Assembly (NCBI GenBank): GCA_963762085.1
Contig: CAVXJD010000006.1
Span: 62,001 to 126,000, forward strand
From: DASQGA01 sp963762085
GTDB lineage: Bacteria > Actinomycetota > Thermoleophilia > Gaiellales > Gaiellaceae
Length of the DNA stretch: 64,000 bases
Direction: 5' to 3'
In this document: piece by piece, positions 17,385 to 25,887 of the stretch
How the letters are laid out: each line of letters starts with the position of its first letter
Position numbering within the stretch: the stretch's first letter is position 1
Made by a program: the position numbers and the translations under genes
Notes under the pieces: model-generated
What the model saw: only the letters and a program-made list of their open reading frames with translations
What the model was told of the DNA's origin: nothing
Database searches by the model: none

Positions 17385-19031
17385 ATGAAAGAGGAAGTTC
17401 CAGTGGAGCTCGTTGCGTCTGAGGCGGCCGCAAAGCGTCTCCAAGCAAGCCTTGCCGAGCTGGAACGTGAGAAGCGCGTCGTCGAGACCCTGTATCGGGT
17501 CGCGCAGGCGGTCGCGCGCGAGGACGATCTCCACGAGATCGTTCAGGTCGTGACCGACGAGACAACCGAAATCGTCGGCGCTCAATTCGGCGCGTTCTTC
17601 TACAACGTCGTCGGGCGCGACGGTGACGAATACTCCCTGTACACGATCTCAGGCGTCCCACGGTCGAAGTTCGCGAGCTTCCCGATGCCGCGCGCCACAG
17701 ACATCTTGCGCCCGACCTTCGAGGGAACGGCGATCGTCCGGCTCGACGATGTGACCGTCGACCCGCGCTTCGGCCGCAATGCGCCGTACCACGGGATGCC
17801 GACTGGGCACCTCCCCGTCCGAAGCTACCTCGCGGTTCCGGTGTTCATCCCGCACGGCACCGTCGTCGGCGGGCTCTTCTTCGGACACCCGGAGATCGGG
17901 GTCTTTTCGGCCGAAGACGAGCAAATCGCGGCCGGCATCTCCACGCAGGCCGGAACGGCGATTGCCAAGGCGCGGCTCCTGGCTGCCGAGCGGGATGCGC
18001 GCGCGGAGGCAGAGGCCCGGTCGCACGCCGCAATTGCTTTGGAGTACGTCGACGACGGCATCGCGATGGTCGACAACGACGGCGTCATTCGCCTCTGGAA
18101 TCGCGCCGCTGCGCGGATCACCGGCCTCACCGACGCGGAGGTCGTCGGCAGGCCGATCGGCGAGGCGGTTCCAGGCTGGGAGCGGATCGCTCTCGACGTC
18201 CCGGTCGGCGACTGGACGAGCACCAGCAGGCCGCAGACGCTGCCGCTCGACGCTCACGATCGCGAGCTCTGGCTCTCCGTGTACGGAGTCGGGTTTCCCG
18301 GCGGGACGGTCTACGGGTTTCGCAACGTCACCGACGAGCGGGAGCTGGAGACGCTTCGGGTCGAGATGGTTGCGACGGTCTCCCACGAGCTGCGGACGCC
18401 CGTGGCGGCCGTCTACGGAGCGGCCCGAACGCTGCAGCGGGACGATCTGTCGACCGAGCGGGTGGCGCAGCTCTTCGAGATGATCACGACGGAATCTGAG
18501 CGGCTCACCGCGCTCGTCGACCAGATCCTCCTGACGAGCCAGATCGACGCCGGCAAGCTGGCGAGTGACGACGAGGCGATCGATCCGCTCGCCGTCGCCG
18601 AGGCCGTGGTTGAGAAGGCGAACGTCGTCGCCACGCGCTCGGTGGTCGTGCTCGAGGCGCCCAAGCAGGTCGCACCGGTGCACGCCGACAGGGAGCGAGT
18701 CGCGCAGGTGCTTTCGAACCTGGTCGAGAACGCAGTCAAGTACGGGACGCCGAACGAGGCGTCACGGGTCTCCGTGCGGGTGATCGAGGCCCCGCATGCG
18801 CTTCGCGTCGAGGTCACCGACGAAGGCCCCGGCGTCCCGGAGTCGGAGCAGGACCGGATCTTCGAGAAGTTCTATCGCCTCGACCCGGACATGAAAGGCG
18901 GAGTCCGAGGCACCGGCCTCGGCCTGTACATCTCGCGGGAGCTGGTGGAGCGCATGGGTGGGCGCATCGGAATCGAGTCGCAGGCCGACGGAGGCTCGAC
19001 CTTCTGGCTCGAACTGCCGCGGCTCGCGTAG
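17385..19031 (+). CDS. cytosolic GAF-PAS sensor histidine kinase
   Basis: 548 residues from the ATG at 17385; the upstream open frame is antisense to the MEDS gene. Domains in order: short coiled coil (~14-35), GAF (~35-200), PAS (~212-320, VDDGIAMVDNDGVIRLWNRAAARITG), HisKA with H-box VATVSHELRTP (His334), and HATPase_c with N-box VLSNLVENAVKYG, G1 VTDEGPGV, F-box FEKFYR and G2 GTGLGLYISRELVE. No membrane segment is present, so it senses a cytoplasmic signal. No response regulator adjoins; the NarL-type regulator 1.5 kb away is a possible partner. The divergent MEDS protein may modulate it. Confidence 0.9.
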   Translation: MKEEVPVELVASEAAAKRLQASLAELEREKRVVETLYRVAQAVAREDDLHEIVQVVTDETTEIVGAQFGAFFYNVVGRDGDEYSLYTISGVPRSKFASFPMPRATDILRPTFEGTAIVRLDDVTVDPRFGRNAPYHGMPTGHLPVRSYLAVPVFIPHGTVVGGLFFGHPEIGVFSAEDEQIAAGISTQAGTAIAKARLLAAERDARAEAEARSHAAIALEYVDDGIAMVDNDGVIRLWNRAAARITGLTDAEVVGRPIGEAVPGWERIALDVPVGDWTSTSRPQTLPLDAHDRELWLSVYGVGFPGGTVYGFRNVTDERELETLRVEMVATVSHELRTPVAAVYGAARTLQRDDLSTERVAQLFEMITTESERLTALVDQILLTSQIDAGKLASDDEAIDPLAVAEAVVEKANVVATRSVVVLEAPKQVAPVHADRERVAQVLSNLVENAVKYGTPNEASRVSVRVIEAPHALRVEVTDEGPGVPESEQDRIFEKFYRLDPDMKGGVRGTGLGLYISRELVERMGGRIGIESQADGGSTFWLELPRLA

Positions 19032-19094
19032 AGCGTTCGCTCTCAATGCTTCCAGACGGTAGGCGAGCCGTCGCCGCCGTCGAACTCAACCAGC

Positions 19095-19854
19095 ATGGAC
19101 GAACGAAGCGAGCGGATGGCCCGGCGCTTCGAGGTGCCCATCCTCGTCGCGGCCCTGCTGGTGATCCCGGTGATCGTCATCGAGGAATCCTCGATGGGAC
19201 AACCCTGGGATGGGATCGCAACCATCCTGAACTGGGCGATCTGGCTCGCCTTCCTCGCGGAGGTAGTAACCATGCTGGCGATCGTCCCCGACCGGTGGCT
19301 ATGGATACGAAAGCACCCGCTCGAAATCATCGTGGTGGTGCTCACCCCGCCGTTCCTCCCGGCGAGCCTCGCAGCGATCCGCGTCCTCCGGCTCCTCCGG
19401 CTTGTCCGGCTCCTCCGGCTTGCCCAGGTCGTCCGGCGGCTGTTCACCTTCGAGGGTCTTCGCTACGCCGCTCTGCTCGCACTGATGACATTGGTCGGAG
19501 GCGGGACAGCGTTCGCTTCGGTGGAGAAGGAGCCGACCGCTTGGGACGGCATTCTGGTGGGCGATCACGACGATGACGACGGTCGGCTACGGGGATGTGC
19601 CGGTGACTACGAACGCAGGCCGCGTGATCGCAATCATCGTCATGGTGGTCGGGATCGGCTTCGGCACACTCGTGATCGGTGCAATCTCAGAGCGGTTCGT
19701 TGCACCTTCCGTCGAGCGGGAAGTCGAGCAGGCGGAACAAGAGACCGTCGAGGAGTTTCAGGTCGTAGAGGAGGAACTTCTCCGCGAGCTCCGAGCCATG
19801 TCCGCGCGACTGCAGCAACTAGAAACGGCGCTCCAGCGGCGTGGCTCGTCATGA
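19095..19854 (+). pseudogene. voltage-gated K+ channel gene interrupted by a one-base frameshift
   Basis: The first frame (from ATG 19095) encodes a 6-TM channel start: several membrane segments, an Arg-rich S4 (RVLRLLRLVRLLRLAQVVRRL is split by Leu every third residue) and S5, ending EKEPTAWDGI. The selectivity filter TTVGYGD then appears only in the next frame, from 19555 on, followed by S6 and a coiled-coil tail to 19854. Removing the C at 19554 restores an uninterrupted 252-residue protein reading A-W-D-G-I-W-W-A-I-T-T. So this is either a genuine frameshift mutation or a base-calling/assembly error. The intact protein would be a Kv-like channel. Confidence 0.8.
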
Positions 19855-20077
19855 GAAGACCTCGGATGGCCCGCTCAGGCTTGTCCATTTAGTTGCATCT
19901 TGTTGCTGAGCAAACTCAATGTGGGTGCAGATGGGTCTCCATAACCCCAACGACTGGCGTTACCACCAGGGTCCCGGGAACCTCTTCAATACGTATCTCG
20001 GGAAGTCTCCGTCCTCGCAAACACCTCACTCCCGTCGAACGCGCCGCTTACCGCCCTTTAGCGTCAGGACGAGTCAG

Positions 20078-20248
20078 CTAACTCGTAGCGGCGACGTCCT
20101 CTAGGACATCCTCGATCATCTCCTCGAGCTCGAAGCTCGAATGCGCCTCCGCGATGTGTTGCTGCGCGCCCTTGACCGCGGACTCGACGTCCAGCGCGAC
20201 CAGCTCGTAGTCACAGCCCGCCTCCACGCACGTCCAGCGCTTGGCCAC
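20078..20248 (-). CDS. DUF1059-like small protein
   Basis: 56 residues from the GTG at 20248: AKRWTCVEAGCDYELVALDVESAVKG and AAQQHIAEAHSSFEL-like continuation. The pair of cysteines (CVEAGC), the C-x-x-x-x-C-x-y-E/V pattern and the H-x-x-x-x-H (HIAEAH) make a small zinc-binding unit like DUF1059 proteins, which are short and of unknown function. It starts 2 bases after the stop of the R2-like oxidase gene and is surely part of the same transcript. A longer start inside the oxidase gene is unlikely. Confidence 0.65.
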   Translation of the reverse strand: MAKRWTCVEAGCDYELVALDVESAVKGAQQHIAEAHSSFELEEMIEDVLEDVAATS

Positions 20249-20250
20249 CC

Positions 20251-21228
20251 CTAGCCGGCCTCGACGCCAACCACGAAGTCGATCGACGGGTCGAGGATCT
20301 GCTCGATGAGCGTCTCGTCGGGGGTGACCCCCATCTCCCGGCACCGGTTCCGGTAGTGGCGCACCTTCATCGTCTGGTACTTCTGGAGATCAAGCCCGGG
20401 GACGGCCTTCTGGTACTCGACGAGGCCGACGATGTTGCCGCGATACGCGTCGAACACCTTGTGAACCTCCTCCTCGTACGACGGGTCCTTCTCGATCAAG
20501 ACCCTGGTCGCGTAGGTGCCGAAGGTGATGTGGCGCCCCTCGTCCATGAGGATGAGCTTGAAGCCCTGCCTGAGCGTCGGGAAGGCATTCCAGCTGGTCG
20601 TCGTGTCGATGACGATCTCGTAGGAAGGCATCGTCAGAACGCCCTCGACGAAAGCGTTGTACGCCGCCGAGAACGCGACGAAGGCGCGCTCGATCTCGGC
20701 CTCCGTCCCCCCCATCGTCGCCTCCATCAGCCGCCCGCCGTAGTACGGCAGCGCCTCGTGCAGGACGTCGCGCACCTCGAAGCGCCCGCTCGGATCGATC
20801 GTCTTTCCCCTGACGAGGAAGTGCTGCGCCACCTCCTCCGGCTCGAGCACGCCGACGACGCGGTCGTGCCAGCGCATGAAGAACTCGGAGTGCTTGGCCT
20901 CCTCCATCAGGAAGGTCGAGAGGTACACCGTCCAGTCGAACCGCTTGAGCGCGTGCGAGGCCGTGAGCATCGGCACCAGCTCGTCCGTGACGTTCTGCTC
21001 GCCGGCGAGGAAGCGAACCGTGACGCCGAGGAGCCCACGTTTCTGCTCGTCGTCGATCCGGGCCCAGTCCTCGGCATCCTGGGTGAAGTCGAGGTCTTCG
21101 ACGCTCCAGAACTTCCGGATCGCCTTCTGGTACTTCCGGTAGACGGGCCCCTCGATCATCTCGCGCGTGAAGTGAAACTTCCCCACGACATCGGGGTCGA
21201 GGGGCTGACGCTCGGTGGTCGCCATCAC
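20251..21228 (-). CDS. R2-like ligand-binding oxidase (R2lox)
   Basis: 325 residues of the ferritin-like ribonucleotide-reductase R2 superfamily. Predicted metal ligands are Glu77 (FLAGEQNV), Glu110 and His113 (MEEAKH), Glu195 (FVEG), Glu230 and His233 (DEGRH). Val80 and Tyr190 occupy the positions that form the valine-tyrosine ether cross-link in characterised R2lox proteins, which carry a Mn/Fe cofactor and a long-chain fatty-acid-like ligand. Compared with Geobacillus R2lox there seem to be about 20 extra residues between the second and fourth ligand helices. No R1 subunit is nearby, consistent with an oxidase rather than a reductase. The downstream DUF1059-like gene is cotranscribed. Confidence 0.85.
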   Translation of the reverse strand: MMATTERQPLDPDVVGKFHFTREMIEGPVYRKYQKAIRKFWSVEDLDFTQDAEDWARIDDEQKRGLLGVTVRFLAGEQNVTDELVPMLTASHALKRFDWTVYLSTFLMEEAKHSEFFMRWHDRVVGVLEPEEVAQHFLVRGKTIDPSGRFEVRDVLHEALPYYGGRLMEATMGGTEAEIERAFVAFSAAYNAFVEGVLTMPSYEIVIDTTTSWNAFPTLRQGFKLILMDEGRHITFGTYATRVLIEKDPSYEEEVHKVFDAYRGNIVGLVEYQKAVPGLDLQKYQTMKVRHYRNRCREMGVTPDETLIEQILDPSIDFVVGVEAG

Positions 21229-21279
21229 TGCTCTCCTCTCGGCCGGAACGCGGGAGCGAACGATGCTACCGCGATGGCC

Positions 21280-23733
21280 TCACGCCGGCACGCAGGCGAG
21301 CGCCGCAGCGACTCCCTCGTCGAACGAAAGTAGCCGCCCCTGCTCGCGACCGTGCTCGAAATCGGGGCCGCCGTGGGCGAGGACCGGCGCCCCCAGTCGA
21401 TCGCGCTCCTTTGCCCATGCGCCCATCGGCGAGCGCCCCTCTTCTGCTTCGATCGAGCCCCACACGAGCCCGGCGCGCTCGAACTGACCCGTCTCGGCGG
21501 CGATCCGAGCCAGACGGGCAAGCGTGAAGATCACCATCTGGCGGTCGCCGATCTCGTTCATGATCTTGAGGGACTCGCGAGCGCAGGCGTCCGCGTCGTT
21601 CGTCCGGCCGAGCTCGAGCATGCAGTCCACGAGCTTGCGTAGCATCCGCGCGCGCCACCACAGGAACCCGGCCTCTCCAGCGAGGTTCGCGCTCCGCTCG
21701 ATCAGCTCGGCGCCCTCCTGGACGTTCCCGCGGGCGTACTCGAGCTCACCGAAAAGGGCGACCGCCTGTGCTTCTCCGCCCACGTTGCCGAGGGACTTGT
21801 GGAGGGCCAGGCTTTCTCCGGCCAGCTGCCAAGCTCGCTCGTTCTCCCCCCTGTAGTACGCGTTGTTTCCGAGTCGGAAGAGGAGAATCGCGACGCCGCG
21901 GTCGTCGCCCACTTGCCGGAACGCTTCCAGGCTCTCCTGGTACAGACGCTCCGGGAGCATGTCATCGCCTGTCGGATGGGTCGTGCTCGCGTAGGCGAGC
22001 AGGGCGCGCGCGCGGAGCTCGAGCGGGGCGTCGGCTTTGTTGAGCAGGAGCTCGAACCAGCCCATGCCCTCCGCCGGGTCGATCGTGGTCCACAGCATTT
22101 CGAGCGCAGTGGCCAGCTCCAGGGCCCGAGTCGGATCTGCTTCGACCCACCAGTCGAGGGCGGCTCGCGCGTTGTCGAGCTCGTTCGCAAACAGTGCGAA
22201 ATCCTGTTTCCCCCTGGGTTCGAGCGACAGTCCCGCCGCGCCCGCAAGCGCGAGGAAGTGCTCGGCGTGGCGCTCCCGCAGCTCTGCGACCTCTCCGGAC
22301 TCCTCGAGCCGCTCGGCGGCGAATTCGCGAATGGACTCGAGCATCCAGAAGCGATCGGCCGTATGGCGGAGAAGGCTCTTGTCGACGAGCGACTGCAGCG
22401 TTTCGAGCTCTGCGCTTGTGACCGACTCGGCCGCGGCCAGCGTGCAGCCACCGCGAAAGACCGAGAGTCGACGGAAAAGACGCTCGCTGTCGTCGTCCAG
22501 CAGCTCGTGGCTCCATTCGATCGTCGCCCTGAGAGTCCGCTGGCGCTCGGGGAGATCTCGTGCGCCGCCGGTGAGAAGCGGCAGGCGGTGCTCGAGCCGG
22601 GCAAGGATTTGCCCGGGAGTGAGGGTCTTGACCCGAACAGCCGCCAGATCGAGCGCGAGCGGGAGGTGATCCAGCCGACGGCAGATCTCGGGCACGGCCT
22701 CGTCCACCTGGAAGCCGGGTTGCACGGCCCGCGCCCGCGCATAGAAGAAGCTGATCCCCTCCCCCTCTTCAAACGGAGGCACAGCGTATTCCTGCTCCGC
22801 GGCGAGGCGCAGCCGCTCGCGACTCGTCGCGAGAATGTCGAGCTTCGGGCAGGCCTCGAGCACCTCGCCGAGTGCCGAACCGGCCTCGACCAGATGCTCG
22901 AAGTTGTCGAGCAGCAGGAGCATCCGCTTCTCGCCGATGTGCTCGGCGAGCCCGCCTGCTGCACCGAGCACCTGCGCGATCGTGGGCGTCACCAGCTCCG
23001 GATTCCTAAGCGGCGCAAGCGGTACCCACCAGACGCCGTGGGGATAGCAGTCGGACACCGCTCCTGCCACTTGCAAGGCGAGACGCGTCTTACCCGTGCC
23101 GCCGGCCCCGGTCAGCGTCAGCAGCCGGACATCCTCGCGTGCAAGCAAGGCTGCGATTTCCGCCAGCTCTTCCTTTCGTCCGAGGAACGGGGTTGCGGGA
23201 ACGGGGAGGTTCGTCTGGTAGAGCGTCTTGAGTGGCGGAAACTCACTCGCCCCGAGCTGATAGATGCGCTCGGGCGCCGAGAGGTCTTTGAGACGGTGTT
23301 CGCCGAGATCGCGCAGCTGGTCTTCGACGGCGAGGCCGGCGGCGGCGGCCGACACGAGCACCTGACCGCCGTGCCCGCACGCAGCGATCCGCGCGGCCCG
23401 GTGAACGTCTTCGCCGACGTAGCCCTCGGACGTGACGACGGGCGTGCCCGTGTGCACGCCCATCCTGACCGCAATGGGCCCTGCGGCCAGGTCCTCCTGC
23501 CCCGCGCGCGCAGCCTCGAGCGCTGCAGGCGCCGTCGGGAAGGAATAGAAGAACGCGTCGCCTTGCGTGTCGACCTCAACGCCGCCGCAACGGGCGAAGA
23601 CCTCTCGCAGCACGCGCCGGTGCTCCGCCAGAGCGTCTGCATACCGCTCGGCACCCAGCTCGTGCAGAAGCCGCGTCGAGCCCTCGATGTCGGTGAACAC
23701 GAAAGTGACCGTGCCGTGCGGAAGCTCCGCCAT
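21280..23733 (-). CDS. class III cyclase-like domain / NB-ARC-type ATPase / TPR regulator
   Basis: 817 residues. Residues ~1-170 form a class III nucleotide-cyclase domain (FTDIEGST with Asp15; DTQGDAFF with Asp59). Residues ~180-480 hold a STAND-type ATPase with P-loop TGAGGTGKT (208-216) and Walker B LLLLDNFEHL. The rest is TPR-like helical repeats. The cyclase residue that normally selects adenine (Lys four positions before the second Asp) is Asp55, and the transition-state Asn is His111 (VHRAAR), so cyclase activity is doubtful or altered. Such proteins are common transcription/signalling regulators in soil Actinobacteria. It lacks the DNA-binding domain seen in some relatives. Confidence 0.85.
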   Translation of the reverse strand: MAELPHGTVTFVFTDIEGSTRLLHELGAERYADALAEHRRVLREVFARCGGVEVDTQGDAFFYSFPTAPAALEAARAGQEDLAAGPIAVRMGVHTGTPVVTSEGYVGEDVHRAARIAACGHGGQVLVSAAAAGLAVEDQLRDLGEHRLKDLSAPERIYQLGASEFPPLKTLYQTNLPVPATPFLGRKEELAEIAALLAREDVRLLTLTGAGGTGKTRLALQVAGAVSDCYPHGVWWVPLAPLRNPELVTPTIAQVLGAAGGLAEHIGEKRMLLLLDNFEHLVEAGSALGEVLEACPKLDILATSRERLRLAAEQEYAVPPFEEGEGISFFYARARAVQPGFQVDEAVPEICRRLDHLPLALDLAAVRVKTLTPGQILARLEHRLPLLTGGARDLPERQRTLRATIEWSHELLDDDSERLFRRLSVFRGGCTLAAAESVTSAELETLQSLVDKSLLRHTADRFWMLESIREFAAERLEESGEVAELRERHAEHFLALAGAAGLSLEPRGKQDFALFANELDNARAALDWWVEADPTRALELATALEMLWTTIDPAEGMGWFELLLNKADAPLELRARALLAYASTTHPTGDDMLPERLYQESLEAFRQVGDDRGVAILLFRLGNNAYYRGENERAWQLAGESLALHKSLGNVGGEAQAVALFGELEYARGNVQEGAELIERSANLAGEAGFLWWRARMLRKLVDCMLELGRTNDADACARESLKIMNEIGDRQMVIFTLARLARIAAETGQFERAGLVWGSIEAEEGRSPMGAWAKERDRLGAPVLAHGGPDFEHGREQGRLLSFDEGVAAALACVPA

Positions 23734-23788
23734 ACTGACGCAGAGCGTACGACGGACGGTTCCCTGGGTCTACGGGGCGAGGGTCTAG

Positions 23789-24676
23789 CTAGGTGACGGC
23801 CAGATCGGCCTTGCGCACTCGCGCGAAGCCGGCCGCCGTGAGCGCGCCCACGTCGACGAGCCTCGCCATCCAACCGTGACCGCTCTCCGGATCCGCCTCG
23901 TCTTCGATGCTGCCGACGGAGGCAAAGATGCGCCCGTCCCGGAAATCCCACTCCTCGATCTCGTCGTGACTTCCCTCGATGTCCGCCTGGAACCGCTCGA
24001 GGTCGGACTGGAGCCGCTCCTTCACCTTCTCGAGCCACGTCTCCTTCGGATCACGATCAGGGTTGACGCCGCAGAGCTCGAGCAGGTCGTCCTCGATCTC
24101 CTCGAGGATGAGCGCGTCGACGTAGCTCCGAGCGGCTTCCCAGTCGGGCTCCTCGCCGGGATCGAGCGCGACGAGCTCGACGGCGAGCCCGGCGGTCTGC
24201 GCGCGGGCGACGGTCGCGAGCGCTCCCTCGGGAACCTCCGCCTCGCGCCGGGCCAGTGTGTGCTCGAGCTCGTGGTCGGGAAGCTCCTCGAGCTCGCCGT
24301 AGTCACGCTCGGCGACCAGGTCGAGGAACGGCTCGCCTTCCTCGTCGAAGGCGAGCGTTTCTTCGACTACCTCCCAGCTCGCCGGCGACCCATCCTCGAC
24401 CGTCGTGAACGCGTGCCCGAGTCGGGGGCCGTCCGGGCGGTAGCGCCGAAAGCCACCAAACTCCTCGCGTCCGTCCGGATGGTGGAGTCGCAGCCGGTAT
24501 CGCGCCGGCTTCGCGATCGCGCGAGCCGGCTCTCCGTCCTCGATGCTGGCCAGAAGCCAGTCTCGGCCCTGGAGCCTGATGACGTCGCCGGGACGAAACG
24601 GCTCGTCCGTCGCGTACGGGTGCACCCGCTCCTTGCCGGTGCGAGCGGTGGTGACCACCTCGTATCTATGCGCCAC
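23789..24676 (-). CDS. conserved hypothetical acidic protein
   Basis: 295 residues, soluble, rich in Glu/Asp. The first ~90 residues look like a small beta domain (RYEVVTTARTGKERVHPYATDEPFRPGDVIRLQGRDWLL is split by turns), perhaps SH3-like; the rest is helical with repeated acidic segments (DYGELEELPDHELEHTLARREAEVPEG). I do not recognise a family. The N-terminal PGDVIRLQGRDWLLASIE resembles a KOW/SH3-type barrel, but that is weak. It sits 55 bases upstream of the cyclase-ATPase gene, same strand, and is divergent from the enolase-superfamily gene with ~31 bases between. Confidence 0.65.
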   Translation of the reverse strand: MAHRYEVVTTARTGKERVHPYATDEPFRPGDVIRLQGRDWLLASIEDGEPARAIAKPARYRLRLHHPDGREEFGGFRRYRPDGPRLGHAFTTVEDGSPASWEVVEETLAFDEEGEPFLDLVAERDYGELEELPDHELEHTLARREAEVPEGALATVARAQTAGLAVELVALDPGEEPDWEAARSYVDALILEEIEDDLLELCGVNPDRDPKETWLEKVKERLQSDLERFQADIEGSHDEIEEWDFRDGRIFASVGSIEDEADPESGHGWMARLVDVGALTAAGFARVRKADLAVT

Positions 24677-24707
24677 CCGGCCAGCTTACTCGGGCATGAT
24701 TTGACCA

Positions 24708-25859
24708 GTGGGCCGGATCGAAAGCGTCGAGGCATGGCCCGTCAAGGTTCCGCTCGAGGCGCCGTACGAGATGGCGCCGGGGATCGTCGCGGGCATCGAC
24801 CGCACGATCGTCCGCGTCACGACGTCTGAAGGCGCGGTCGGCCTCGGCGAGGCCGCCTCCCCCGAGGACGCAGAAGCGCTTCGCGGTGAGCTCGGACTGG
24901 AGCTCGTGGGCCGGGAGTGCTCGGAGGTGCTCGCCGAGCTCGGTCGCGTCGAACGGCCTCCCGCCGCACATCGACGCGACGGCAAGGTGCTCATCCGCAA
25001 CCCGCTCGCTGGGGTCGAGATCGCGCTCTGGGATCTAGAGGCGCGACACGCCGGCGTTCCGGTCCACCGGCTCCTGGACGACGCGTGCCGGAACGAGATC
25101 GCCTTCACCGAGTACTTCGCGTACCGCGAAGGGCTGGAGTCGTCGGAGTCCGAGATCGCCGCCTACTGCGCGCGCATGGTCCAGGAGCACGATTCGCCCG
25201 CCTTCGAGGGCAAGCTCGGCGTTCGTCCGGTCGAGGACGACGTCGAGCTCGTCCGCGAGGTGCGAGCCGCGATCGGGCCGACGCGAACGCTGCGCCTCGA
25301 CGCCAACATGGGCTGGCGACTGGAGACTGCGCGCGAAACCTTGGCCCTCCTGGAGCCGTTCGACGTCGCGAACGTGGAAGAGCCGGTGGGATCGTTCGCC
25401 GAGATGGCCGAGCTGCGCCGCTCCACGGCGATTCCGTTCTCGGCGCACACGCCGGATCCCGGTCTCGCCTCCGAGCTCGGGGCGCCGGACACGCTCGTGA
25501 TCGGCCTCGGCTTCTGCGGCGGCATCGCCGGCACGCGGCGGTTCATTTCCGAATGCGAAGAGGCAGGCGTCGGTTTCTGGTTCTACAGCGGCGACCTCGG
25601 GATCGCGACCGCTGCCTATCTTCACATTGCGGCTGCGACGCCGTACCTCGCCCGCCCGAGTCAGTCGCTGCTTCGGTGGACGACGGACGACGTGATCGTC
25701 GGCGGCCCCTTCTCGCCGGAGCGTGGCGTCGTGCCCGTCCCGACCGCGCCTGGGCTGGGCGTCGAGCTCGACGAGGACGCCGTGGCCCGGGGCGTCGAGC
25801 GCTTCTCGCGAGAGGGGCCGTACGACTTCTACGCGGGCCCGCCGCTCCCGCGCTACTGA
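24708..25859 (+). CDS. enolase-superfamily (mandelate racemase/glucarate dehydratase-like) enzyme
   Basis: 383 residues from a GTG at 24708. The capping domain starts RIESVEAWPVKVPLEAPYEM. The barrel has a lysine strand (FEGKLGVRPVEDD), first metal ligand LDANMGW, second NVEEPVGS, and the later strand SAHTPDPGLASELG, with GPFSPERGVVPVPTAPGLGVELDEDAV near the C-terminus. This layout fits mandelate-racemase-type enzymes close to glucarate dehydratase, which abstract a proton next to a carboxylate in sugar acids. The usual K-x-K is only partly present, so the exact base is uncertain. It is flanked by regulators, not by a sugar-acid pathway. Confidence 0.8.
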   Translation: MGRIESVEAWPVKVPLEAPYEMAPGIVAGIDRTIVRVTTSEGAVGLGEAASPEDAEALRGELGLELVGRECSEVLAELGRVERPPAAHRRDGKVLIRNPLAGVEIALWDLEARHAGVPVHRLLDDACRNEIAFTEYFAYREGLESSESEIAAYCARMVQEHDSPAFEGKLGVRPVEDDVELVREVRAAIGPTRTLRLDANMGWRLETARETLALLEPFDVANVEEPVGSFAEMAELRRSTAIPFSAHTPDPGLASELGAPDTLVIGLGFCGGIAGTRRFISECEEAGVGFWFYSGDLGIATAAYLHIAAATPYLARPSQSLLRWTTDDVIVGGPFSPERGVVPVPTAPGLGVELDEDAVARGVERFSREGPYDFYAGPPLPRY

Positions 25860-25887
25860 CGCTGTCTCCACGTTCGGCGTCCGAGCC

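Noticed and set aside
19919..20104. small plus-strand frame after the channel gene
   Set aside because: No ribosome-binding site, no motifs, and unlike neighbouring codon use; the 224-base gap shows nothing else convincing.
21799..23796. 665-codon plus-strand open frame
   Set aside because: Fully antisense to the cyclase-ATPase gene with low-complexity composition and no motifs.
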